From contig CALKVR010001415.1 in NCBI GenBank assembly GCA_938004815.1, forward strand, positions 1 through 5,155: a DNA stretch of 5,155 bases. Direction: 5' to 3'. Shown in pieces: positions 1 through 5,155 of this stretch. A model generated the notes under the pieces. That model saw only the letters and a program-made list of their open reading frames with translations. It made no database searches and had not been told where the DNA came from. The translations under genes and the position numbers were made by a program. Source of the stretch: an uncultured Polyangiaceae bacterium (lineage in GTDB: Bacteria > Myxococcota_A > Polyangia > Polyangiales > Polyangiaceae). Position 1 is the stretch's first letter. Every line of letters starts with the position of its first letter.

Positions 1-2
1 TC

Positions 3-935
3 GGCTGCTTCCTTCGGGGCAAGGGGTTCGTCTTCGACGACGCGTCGTCGGGCGCGTCACCCGTCTCGGTCATGCGCGCGGCGCTCGCGAAGAACCCGGC
101 CGGTGCCGAGGTCGTGCTGCCCTTCCTAGGTGGCGAGGAGGTGCTGAGCCACCCCGAGCAGAAGCCTCACCGGTGGGTGATCCATTTTGGTGCCCGTCCG
201 CTCGAGGAGGTGCGCGCCCGTTTCCCCGAGCTCCTCGCCATCGTCGAACGGCGCGTCCGACCGTTCCGCGAGGCACGACGCGAGACCAAGGCCGACGTCG
301 CCCACGCTGCGGCTTGGTGGCGGTTCGCGAACACGCGCCCCGAGCTCGAGTCGAAGAAGCGAGGTCTCGCGCGCGTGATCGTGATGCCGCGGATGACCTC
401 GAACGTCGTCGCCGCGTTTCTCCCGGCGGGCTATGTGCCATCGGATCAGCTCGTGGTGGTCGCGAGCGAGTCGCCCGCGGTGCTGGCGGTGCTCTCCAGC
501 CGCGTCCACGCGACGTGGACGCGGCTCCTCGCGTCGACGTTGGGGGATGGGCTGCGCTACACGCCCACCGACGTATTCGAGACGTTCCCTTTCCCGTGCG
601 GCGGCTTCGCTGCGCTGGAGGGGCACCGTCGCCTGCGGCGCGTGGGGGCGCGCTTTCACGAGCAGCGTGCGCGCTGCCTGCTGGAGCTCGGCGTCGGGCT
701 CACGAGCCTCCTCGCCCTCGCGCGCGAGGAGCACCCGAGCGCGGCCGTGGCGCGGTTCGTTCGTGTCCAGGCCGAGCTGGATCGGGCCGTCCTCGACGCC
801 TACGGCTGGGCCGATCTCGCCGATCTCGTGGACGCTCCGTTCGATGACGCGGTGCTCCCCCGCCTCTTTGCGGCGAACGCCGGCGCCCTGGAACAGGATC
901 GACTGCGGCAGGAACCCGACGCGCCAGGGCTTTGA
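3..935 (+). CDS. MmeI/Eco57I-like DNA adenine methyltransferase or R-M enzyme, C-terminal part (5' end outside window)
   Basis: The frame is open from the left edge, so the start lies outside the window; 310 residues are visible. Members of this family methylate adenine in a specific DNA site, and many fuse a nuclease to the methylase. Seen here is the pattern of their target-recognition and C-terminal regions: a GKGFVFDD segment just inside the edge, KNPAGAEVVLPFLGGEE (about 93-140), HRWVIHF (about 168-188), a run around LSSRVHATW, then LRYTPTDVFETFPFP (about 552-596), an Arg-rich helix, a GLT motif, and ELDRAVLDAYGW (about 780-809) followed by VLPRLFAAN near the end. The C-terminus looks complete. 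The SAM-binding motif, the NPPF-type catalytic motif and any nuclease domain would lie upstream and cannot be judged. It could therefore be a type IIL single-chain enzyme, a lone methylase, or the methylase of a larger defence system (BREX or DISARM types). Family assignment is confident; the system type is not. Confidence 0.85.
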   Translation, partial: GCFLRGKGFVFDDASSGASPVSVMRAALAKNPAGAEVVLPFLGGEEVLSHPEQKPHRWVIHFGARPLEEVRARFPELLAIVERRVRPFREARRETKADVAHAAAWWRFANTRPELESKKRGLARVIVMPRMTSNVVAAFLPAGYVPSDQLVVVASESPAVLAVLSSRVHATWTRLLASTLGDGLRYTPTDVFETFPFPCGGFAALEGHRRLRRVGARFHEQRARCLLELGVGLTSLLALAREEHPSAAVARFVRVQAELDRAVLDAYGWADLADLVDAPFDDAVLPRLFAANAGALEQDRLRQEPDAPGL

Positions 936-941
936 CCCTGG
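924..941 (+). terminator. Weak stem-loop over the methyltransferase stop codon
   Basis: CCAGGG (924-929) and CCCTGG (936-941) can form a 6-bp GC-rich stem with a 6-base loop that contains the TGA stop (933-935). No T-run follows, so it is not a standard intrinsic terminator. In GC-rich DNA a stem of this size may arise by chance. Confidence 0.2.
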
Positions 942-974
942 GGGCGCGGCGCGGGTCTCACCCTCGAAAGGCGA

Positions 975-979
975 GGAGG
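975..979 (+). promoter_or_regulatory. Shine-Dalgarno site deciding a GTG start
   Basis: GGAGG sits five bases before the GTG at 985. It supports a GTG start there over the much longer upstream extension of the same open frame, and the resulting protein begins with a proper lipoprotein signal peptide. Confidence 0.65.
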
Positions 980-984
980 ACACC

Positions 985-1827
985 GTGAACCTGAGACTTT
1001 GGCTCGTAGCTTCTGCCCCGATGGCGCTCGTTCTGGCTGGCTGCCCAGAGGCCGAGCTCTCCTACGGAGAGGCCAAGGAGGCAGTCCAAGAAGCGGCGCT
1101 CGCGAGCGAGGCCGGCCAGCTCGCAGAGGGCTCGGTGGAGATCTCGACCCACTTCACGCTGGGAGCCGCCGCCGAGGAAGCAGCGGCCGAGGTCGCCGAG
1201 TTCGTGCGATCGCAGCTGCCCTGCGCCGAGGTCACGCTCGCGGACAAGACCCTCACCGTCGTCTACGGCGCAAAAGAGGGCGCCTGCTCGTGGAACGGGC
1301 GGACGATGTCGGGCACCCACATCATCTCGTTCAACCGAACCGACTCGGCGATCGAGGTCTCGCACGAGTGGCAGGACATCTCGAACGGTCGTGTCGAGGT
1401 CGATGGGACGGCCGACGTCACCTGGGATCTCGAGGACAAGTCGCGCCACGTCGTCCACGAGCTCACCTGGACGCGCCTGAGCGACGGCAAGACGGCGACC
1501 GGCTCTGGCGATCGCACCCAGTCTCCGCTCGACGGGGCCTGGGCCAATGGAATCTCCGTCGACGGTACGCGCGGGTGGGAGACCGATCGCGGCAGCTGGG
1601 ATCTGGAGATCGATCAGGTCGAGTGGCGGTGGATCGACCCGGTTCCGCAGTCGGGCAAGTACGTCCTCACGACGCCCGGAGACAAGACTCTGACCATGAG
1701 CTTCTCGCGCGTCGACGCCGACACGATCGAGGTCACCGTCGAGGGCACGCGGCGAGATCACAAGTTCCGCGTCACCAGCCTGGGTGACGTCCAAGGCGAC
1801 CCAGAAGAAGAGGCCGGCGAGAGCTGA
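985..1827 (+). CDS. Uncharacterised lipoprotein, 280 aa
   Basis: The GTG start is chosen because GGAGG lies five bases upstream and the N-terminus is then a lipoprotein signal: MNLR, a hydrophobic stretch, and the lipobox VLAGC with the lipidated Cys at residue 20. The residue after Cys is Pro, so by the E. coli rule it would not be retained in the inner membrane. Residues 25-75 form an Ala/Glu-rich, probably helical segment. From about 80 on the protein is rich in alternating polar/hydrophobic residues and Trp, suggesting a beta-rich domain (GTHIISFNRT, HVVHELTWTR, DTIEVTVEGTRR). Apart from Cys20 the only cysteines are Cys80 and Cys101, which could form a disulfide in the periplasm. The tail is acidic (PEEEAGES). 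It resembles hypothetical myxobacterial lipoproteins as I remember them, but no function is known to me. It lies 49 bases after the methyltransferase on the same strand, so read-through is possible though a functional link is not implied. Confidence 0.9.
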   Translation: MNLRLWLVASAPMALVLAGCPEAELSYGEAKEAVQEAALASEAGQLAEGSVEISTHFTLGAAAEEAAAEVAEFVRSQLPCAEVTLADKTLTVVYGAKEGACSWNGRTMSGTHIISFNRTDSAIEVSHEWQDISNGRVEVDGTADVTWDLEDKSRHVVHELTWTRLSDGKTATGSGDRTQSPLDGAWANGISVDGTRGWETDRGSWDLEIDQVEWRWIDPVPQSGKYVLTTPGDKTLTMSFSRVDADTIEVTVEGTRRDHKFRVTSLGDVQGDPEEEAGES

Positions 1828-1839
1828 GCGACTCGAGCC

Positions 1840-3792
1840 CTACGGAGCCGCGACGACGGTGCCGAGGCCCGTCTCGACCGCGGTGCGAAAGAGCTCGACG
1901 TACTGGCCGCGACCCTCGACCGAGAAGTAGAGCTCGCCGTGGGTCGCGGGCTCGCCGCCGTTCATGGTGTCGAACTGCGTGAGCACCGCGGTCGACCCGT
2001 TCGGCCCCGCGCCGCGTGATGGCGACGCCGTCTCGGTCAAGCCGGGGACGGCGCGGAGCGGCCGCATGACCGAGAGCCCGGCGGCGCGAGCCAGCGCCTC
2101 GGTGCTCGTGTTGGGGACGATCCCGTCATCGATCACCTGTTGGAGCAGGATCGACCGAGGCCCGGCCCCCGCCGGCGGAGTGATCAAGCAGTGGGGCGCG
2201 AAGTTGAGCGGATCGCCCGGGTCGATGATGGCCTGTGTCGCGGAGAAGAACCGCGCGAGCTGGCCGTCGGTCGTCTCGGGCGGCTTGATCGTGTCGACGA
2301 GGAGGCTGAAGAGCAGCGAGTCCTCCATGATCAGCATCAGGCCGTCGCCGCCGACGTTCCACACCGCGTGCTTGATCTCGGGCGCGAGCGCGAAGATCGA
2401 CGCGCCCTGGACGGCACCGAACGAGTGGCCGATGTAGAGCACCTGCGAGGTGTCGAGGTCGGGCACGCCGTCGGGCGCGCCGAGCGGCAGCAGGTCGAGC
2501 GTGTCGAGCGACCCGATGAGGCGGACGAGCTCGAGCTGGTCGACCGTCATCTGGCGGAAGTTGTCGCGCGCCTTGCCCAGGTCGAAGGCGTTGGTCACGG
2601 GGTCGACACCGAAGAACGCGAAGACGCTCTCGAGCTGCCCCATCGCGCCCGCGCCGCGCGTGCCGTGCTCGGGCGAGTCGATCGAGAACACGGCGACGCC
2701 GATCTCGGAGAGCCGCTCGGCCGCGCCCCACGAGCCGTCTTTGTCGCCGCCGAGGCCGTGCTGGTAGATCACGACGGGCCGCTTGCCGCCGAAGGTCTTG
2801 TCGCTGAACGCGAGGAACACCTCGAGATCGACCATGCTCTGAGGTTGCGGCAAGCCGCCCAGGGTCTGGAAGGCGCCGTCCGCCGTGCGCATCTCGGGCG
2901 ACTCGAACGTCGCGCGAAAGCGCACGCGGTCGTCGCCCTCGGACTCCTCTTGGATCGTCCAGGGGTCGTTCTGGGCGGGCTCGGGTGATTGGCGGATCGC
3001 TCCGGCGAGGTCGACGAGCTCGCTCTGCTGCGACGTGGTGGTGAAGACGGAGGCGACCACGACCTCGGCGCGCGGGATCCCGAGGCTCGCCTCGAGGACG
3101 TCGAGGCCGGCTTGAACCTTGGCGCCGTAGGCGTCGGCGGGCTCACCGTCGATGAGCACGGCTGCGTCGGCCGAGCGCGCGACGGGTCGGCCGTCGGCGC
3201 CGAGCATCGCCGTCGTGGCCGCGAACAGGTAGCGCCGGCCGGGCGCGAGCGGGACGGCGGGGCGCGCGACGACGGAGTATTCGTCGAGCAGGTAGATATC
3301 GTCCTTGGCCTGCGCGAAATAGCGAGGCAGGAGCCCCACCGCGCGACCGACCTCGGGCGAGGCAGGGTCCACGTCGACGAGGACGAGGGGCGTGTCGCGT
3401 CGGGTGAACCGAGCCGGGTCGAGAGCCTCGGGCGCGGTGCCGCCCTGCGGACCCGCGAACGCGGCGCCGTCGATCGGCCCTGCGAACGCTACGGCGATGC
3501 CGCCCGCGGTCGAGAAGCCGTCGAGCTCGTTCAGCCGCTGGGTCACGAGCGGGTAACCCGCGACGAAGGTGTCGCCCGATGTCGCGGTCGAAACGGCCAC
3601 CCGGAGGCGCGTCTTGGTCGTGGGATCTTCGACGGTGTACCGATCCGAGGGGAAGGGGACGAGCGCCGTCTGGAGCGGATCGCCGTAGATGACCTCGACC
3701 GGACCGGGGGCGGGGCGCGTCACCTCCTCGGTGCATGAGATCGCGGACCACGCGATGGCGAGCGCGGCGACGCGGCCGGAGAGAGCGGACAT
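1840..3792 (-). CDS. Lipoprotein alpha/beta-hydrolase, putative extracellular lipase/esterase (VolA/Pla1-like)
   Basis: A 650-residue protein, probably an envelope-anchored lipase or esterase. The signal peptide is residues 1-19 with lipobox SAISC (Cys20, followed by Thr-Glu-Glu). Residues 32-65 carry the VPFPSDRYTVEDPTTKTRLRV type start seen in the bacterial virulence-factor lipase N-terminal family. Residues about 98-205 look like an Ig-like/SbsA-type domain ending in PLAPGRRYLFAATTAMLGADG. The hydrolase domain runs from about 335 to 645: oxyanion-type HGLGG at 345-349, DSPEHG at 372-377, nucleophile elbow GHSFG at 455-459 with Ser457, probable acid Asp556 (or Asp555) in VIDDGIVP, and probable His618 in ATHGELYF. 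The triad members other than Ser457 are inferred from order and spacing. The start is the only ATG that yields a signal peptide; its ribosome site is poor (GGCGGG directly adjacent). It converges with the 985-1827 gene with 12 bases between the stops. The substrate (lysophospholipid, triglyceride or other ester) cannot be told. Confidence 0.92.
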   Translation of the reverse strand: MSALSGRVAALAIAWSAISCTEEVTRPAPGPVEVIYGDPLQTALVPFPSDRYTVEDPTTKTRLRVAVSTATSGDTFVAGYPLVTQRLNELDGFSTAGGIAVAFAGPIDGAAFAGPQGGTAPEALDPARFTRRDTPLVLVDVDPASPEVGRAVGLLPRYFAQAKDDIYLLDEYSVVARPAVPLAPGRRYLFAATTAMLGADGRPVARSADAAVLIDGEPADAYGAKVQAGLDVLEASLGIPRAEVVVASVFTTTSQQSELVDLAGAIRQSPEPAQNDPWTIQEESEGDDRVRFRATFESPEMRTADGAFQTLGGLPQPQSMVDLEVFLAFSDKTFGGKRPVVIYQHGLGGDKDGSWGAAERLSEIGVAVFSIDSPEHGTRGAGAMGQLESVFAFFGVDPVTNAFDLGKARDNFRQMTVDQLELVRLIGSLDTLDLLPLGAPDGVPDLDTSQVLYIGHSFGAVQGASIFALAPEIKHAVWNVGGDGLMLIMEDSLLFSLLVDTIKPPETTDGQLARFFSATQAIIDPGDPLNFAPHCLITPPAGAGPRSILLQQVIDDGIVPNTSTEALARAAGLSVMRPLRAVPGLTETASPSRGAGPNGSTAVLTQFDTMNGGEPATHGELYFSVEGRGQYVELFRTAVETGLGTVVAAP

Positions 3793-3844
3793 CCCGCCAT
3801 GGGATCGCCCGACGCCCCGCCTGTCAACGGGCCGAAGGACCGGC

Positions 3845-4141
3845 TCACCCCGCACGCCGCCGGCGCGCCCGGCGCGCGCGCTCTTGTTCTGCGCGCTCGG
3901 CGGCGGCCCGCTCCGCGGCGGCGAACAGCTCGGCCAGCTGCTCGGCGGCGTCGGGCCGGTCGCCGGCCTGGGCGACCGCGATCTTGTCGAGCTCGGCCAA
4001 GAGCGCGTTGCAGTACCGCGCCGCGTGGGAGCTCGCCGCTCGCCGCTCGCCGCGGGCGCGCGCGTCTTCTTCGCGGCGATCGTGGCGAGGCGCGGGCGGG
4101 ATGTCGAGGAGCGGCAGCTGCGCGGTGCTCGGCCTGGGCAT
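3845..4141 (-). CDS. Small helical Ala/Arg/Glu-rich protein, unknown function, 98 aa
   Basis: I do not recognise this protein. It starts at an ATG with a weak GGGG two bases upstream and has strong G/C third positions, unlike the Arg/Pro/Ser-rich translations of the competing frames. Residues 1-20 are Pro-rich (MPRPSTAQLPLLDIPP), 21-35 are charged, and about 36-57 form an amphipathic stretch (ARYCNALLAELDKIAVAQ). Residues 63-98 form a long probable helix or coiled coil rich in Ala, Glu and Arg, ending in RARRRRAG. There is no signal peptide or membrane segment, so it is probably cytoplasmic; the basic tail could bind nucleic acid or membrane phosphates, but that is a guess. It lies 52 bases upstream of the lipoprotein hydrolase on the same strand, so the two may be co-transcribed from the divergent promoter region at 4142-4239. 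Reality of the gene is likely but not certain. Confidence 0.6.
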   Translation of the reverse strand: MPRPSTAQLPLLDIPPAPRHDRREEDARARGERRAASSHAARYCNALLAELDKIAVAQAGDRPDAAEQLAELFAAAERAAAERAEQERARRARRRRAG

Positions 4142-4183
4142 GACCCCAATCTGACGCTCGTGGCGGTGGCTGCGAAGTGTCAG

Positions 4184-4203
4184 ACAATGTCCTAGGTCAT
4201 TGT
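4184..4203. promoter_or_regulatory. Palindromic operator candidate between divergent genes
   Basis: A 20-bp dyad with arms ACAATG and CATTGT around a CCTAGG core; 18 of 20 positions are self-complementary and the two mismatches are symmetric (4190 and 4197). It overlaps a shorter dyad, TGTC-A-GACA, at 4178-4186. It sits 36 bases before the membrane-protein start and 42 before the small-protein start, where a dimeric regulator of TetR, GntR or MarR type could control both directions. It is more AT-rich than its surroundings. The regulator is not in the window. Confidence 0.45.
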
Positions 4204-4227
4204 TCGTCCACGCCGGCCCCGGACGAA
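4203..4227. repeat. Inverted repeat before the membrane-protein gene
   Basis: TTCGTCC (4203-4209) and GGACGAA (4221-4227) are perfect 7-base inverted repeats with an 11-base GC-rich spacer. The repeat begins at the last base of the 20-bp palindrome and ends one base before the AGGA ribosome site. It could be a second operator or, if transcribed, a small hairpin near the ribosome site. Confidence 0.35.
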
Positions 4228-4228
4228 T

Positions 4229-4232
4229 AGGA
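4229..4232 (+). promoter_or_regulatory. Probable ribosome binding site (AGGA)
   Basis: AGGA lies seven bases before the ATG at 4240 and is the best Shine-Dalgarno match. It supports 4240 over the out-of-frame ATG at 4232. Confidence 0.45.
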
Positions 4233-4239
4233 TGCGCGC

Positions 4240-4743
4240 ATGGCCTCGATGCGTGGCGCCGTCATCGGTTTGGGCGCGCTCGGCGCGACGTACGCCGCGT
4301 TCAGCGCGCTCCTCCATGCGGGTGGGGTCTCGGCGCGGGCCGTGTGGCTGCCGATCGAGCCGGGGCACTACTACCTCGCGCAGGCGGTGTTCGTGGCGCC
4401 GCTCATGGCGGCCCTGTCCGCGGTGTTCACCGTCGTCGTTCGAGCGCTGAGCGGCGGTGGCGCGGTGAGCTTCCGCGAGGCCTTCGCGGCGCTGGCTCCC
4501 GCCTACGCTTGGCCGCTCCTCATCCTCTTCGTCATCCCCGATCTGGTCGTCTACCTCGCGTTCGGTCACGCCGCGCTCGCGAAGGCGATGCGGTTCTACG
4601 CGCCTCTCGTGCCGCTCGCGATCGTCGCCTTGGGCGCCGCTCGCGCGCGCGGGCTCTTCGGCTGCGGTCTGGCGCGAGCCGCCGCCGCATCGTTCGGCGG
4701 GCTCGTCGCCCAGGGCGTCGCCGGCGCGGTCCTCCTCCGTTGA
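4240..4743 (+). CDS. Multi-pass membrane protein, YIP1-like, 167 aa
   Basis: The protein is strongly hydrophobic with about five predicted membrane segments, roughly residues 5-27, 46-69, 86-108, 119-134 and 147-165. There is no cleavable signal peptide, so it should be an integral inner-membrane protein. The loop GGGAVSFREAFAALAPAYAWPLLI (about 72-95) resembles the loop-plus-helix seen in bacterial YIP1-domain proteins, where a conserved 'FREA...YA..P' stretch precedes a membrane helix; that match is from memory and is tentative. No catalytic or transport motif is evident. The ATG at 4240 is supported by AGGA seven bases upstream. It is divergent from the small helical protein and is followed after 40 bases by the lipoprotein esterase gene on the same strand, which appears to have its own promoter. 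The gene is confident; the family is about 0.4. Confidence 0.85.
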   Translation: MASMRGAVIGLGALGATYAAFSALLHAGGVSARAVWLPIEPGHYYLAQAVFVAPLMAALSAVFTVVVRALSGGGAVSFREAFAALAPAYAWPLLILFVIPDLVVYLAFGHAALAKAMRFYAPLVPLAIVALGAARARGLFGCGLARAAAASFGGLVAQGVAGAVLLR

Positions 4744-4757
4744 GGTGGGGAAAGGGG

Positions 4758-4763
4758 TATAAT
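4758..4763 (+). promoter_or_regulatory. Sigma-70-type -10 box (TATAAT) for the lipoprotein esterase
   Basis: A perfect TATAAT sits in very GC-rich DNA, placed so that transcription would begin around 4769-4771, shortly before the GGAGG ribosome site. No good -35 box exists at the normal spacing: the 17-base position gives CTCCGT, and TTGAGG at 4740-4745 is only 12 bases away. No TG extension is present. Short AGGGG/CCCCT arms (4753-4757 and 4768-4772) flank it. Confidence 0.5.
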
Positions 4764-4773
4764 CGCGCCCCTC

Positions 4774-4778
4774 GGAGG
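4774..4778 (+). promoter_or_regulatory. Shine-Dalgarno site of the lipoprotein esterase
   Basis: GGAGG lies five bases before the ATG at 4784, the best ribosome site in the window. It fixes the start at the signal peptide rather than at later start codons in the downstream frame. Confidence 0.7.
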
Positions 4779-4783
4779 TTCTC

Positions 4784-5155
4784 ATGCGCCCTTCCGCCGG
4801 TGCGGCGATGCTCGTGTGCGCCGCGTGTCTCGCCATCGGTTGCAGCGATTCGGAAGGAGAGACCGGCCAACGCGTCTTCGAGCGGCAGCGGCGCGCCCGC
4901 GTCGACGACGAGCGGGTCATCGAGCGCGAGCTCGGGGACCACGTCGTCGTCCTCGTCGGGGATGATGCCCGTCTACACCGGTCGCTGCGGTGAAGAGCCG
5001 CCGATGGGCGCGCCCATGCCCGAGCCACCGGCCGCCTACAGCGGCGGCACCTGTCCAGCGCTCGCCGCCGGCGCCAACACGATCGCGTCGGGCGGCGCCG
5101 ACCGAGCGTTCTTGCTCGTCCTGCCCGCGGACTACGATCCGGCGCAGACGTACCC
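4784..5155 (+). CDS. Lipoprotein esterase (PHB-depolymerase-like alpha/beta-hydrolase), N-terminal part, apparent frameshift, runs off right edge
   Basis: Translation from ATG 4784 gives a lipoprotein signal (MRPSAGAAMLVCAACLAIGC, Cys20, then Ser-Asp-Ser-Glu). In that frame it ends at TGA 4991-4993 after 69 residues, and the part after about residue 28 is charged and unlike a lipoprotein. The next frame, open from about 4866 to the edge, instead gives a Ser/Thr/Gly linker, then MMPVYTGRCGEEPPMG, GGTCPALAAGANTIASGG and ADRAFLLVLPADYDPAQTYP. This is the usual start of secreted esterases of the PHB-depolymerase/feruloyl-esterase type, in which the strand before the oxyanion loop reads 'lP.dYdp...yP'. 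Dropping one C of 4867-4868 joins the two parts smoothly (…ETG-NASSS…). So this is probably one gene with a one-base insertion, either a real mutation or a sequencing error. The catalytic Ser, Asp and His lie beyond the window, so activity and substrate are unknown. Confidence 0.75.
4875..4961 (+). other. Ser/Thr/Gly-rich linker coding segment
   Basis: Read in the frame of the esterase body, these 29 codons give 16 Ser, 4 Thr, 5 Gly, 3 Ala and 1 Pro. Such flexible spacers often follow the lipidated Cys in surface lipoproteins and hold the enzyme away from the membrane. The repetitive TCG/AGC/ACG codons make this stretch prone to slippage and to sequencing error. Confidence 0.7.

Noticed and set aside
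126..983. 285-residue open frame on the minus strand
   Set aside because: Antisense to the methyltransferase; composition (Arg, His, Glu) is typical of the complement of GC-rich coding DNA, and no domain is recognisable.
433..984. Long upstream extension of the 985-1827 lipoprotein frame
   Set aside because: It overlaps the methyltransferase in another frame, has Arg/Ser/Trp-rich shadow composition, and would hide the lipobox; the GTG at 985 has a good ribosome site.
1828..1839. Bidirectional terminator between the convergent genes
   Set aside because: The 12-base gap contains only the short palindrome CTCGAG and no hairpin with a T-run; the nearby GAGCC copies are direct, not inverted.
2140..2988. 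282-residue plus-strand open frame inside the lipase gene
   Set aside because: Arg/Glu/Val/Asp-rich antisense shadow with no motif, while the opposite strand shows clear hydrolase motifs.
3793..4149. 119-residue N-terminal extension of the lipoprotein hydrolase
   Set aside because: The extension is Arg/Pro/Ser-rich shadow sequence, it would bury the signal peptide, and another frame of the same strand (3845-4141) has more gene-like composition.
4740..4745. TTGAGG as -35 box for TATAAT at 4758
   Set aside because: The spacer is 12 bases, too short for a sigma-70-type promoter.
4784..4993. The 69-residue frame taken as a complete small lipoprotein
   Set aside because: Only its first 28 or so residues look like a lipoprotein; after that the adjoining frame carries the linker and esterase sequence, so it is better read as the broken start of that gene.
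4192..5028. 278-residue minus-strand open frame
   Set aside because: Antisense to both the membrane protein and the esterase, with charged shadow composition and no motif.
4800..5155. GTG at 4800 as start of the esterase frame
   Set aside because: No ribosome site and no signal peptide; the esterase needs export and the proper signal lies one frame over at 4784.

Overview
The window looks like chromosomal DNA from a high-GC Gram-negative bacterium, most likely a myxobacterium-type lineage (Myxococcota). This is an inference. It rests on strong G/C preference at third codon positions, three lipoprotein signal peptides among five recognisable genes, a Ser/Thr/Gly-rich linker after one lipobox, and lipoprotein and esterase sequences of the kind common in that group. 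No rRNA, tRNA, CRISPR array, insertion sequence or phage gene was seen.

Layout. (1) Positions 3-935 (+) are the C-terminal end of an MmeI/Eco57I-like DNA adenine methyltransferase or restriction-modification enzyme: the target-recognition region and C-terminal helices. The catalytic part lies outside the window. (2) Positions 985-1827 (+) encode an uncharacterised 280-residue lipoprotein. (3) Tail to tail with it, 12 bases away, positions 1840-3792 (-) encode a 650-residue lipoprotein alpha/beta-hydrolase resembling the bacterial 'virulence factor lipase' / VolA-Pla1 group. (4) Upstream of it on the same strand, 3845-4141 (-) is a small Ala/Arg/Glu-rich helical protein of unknown function. 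(5) A 98-base divergent intergenic region (4142-4239) holds a near-perfect 20-bp palindrome and a second inverted repeat. (6) Positions 4240-4743 (+) encode a 167-residue multi-pass membrane protein resembling YIP1-type proteins. (7) From 4784 to the right edge (+) lies the start of a lipoprotein esterase (PHB-depolymerase-like hydrolase). It has a clear -10 box and Shine-Dalgarno site, but its signal peptide and its body are in different frames, which points to a one-base frameshift near 4867-4868.

Functional reading. The left edge is the end of a defence or DNA-modification gene. The rest looks like cell-envelope genes: one lipoprotein of unknown role, two lipid-anchored hydrolases and one inner-membrane protein. 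Nothing shows that they form a single pathway. The divergent pair 3845-4141 / 4240-4743 could share one regulator acting at the palindrome. No clearly new multi-gene system is visible. The least explained elements are the palindromic operator candidate, the frameshifted esterase and the two unrecognised proteins.
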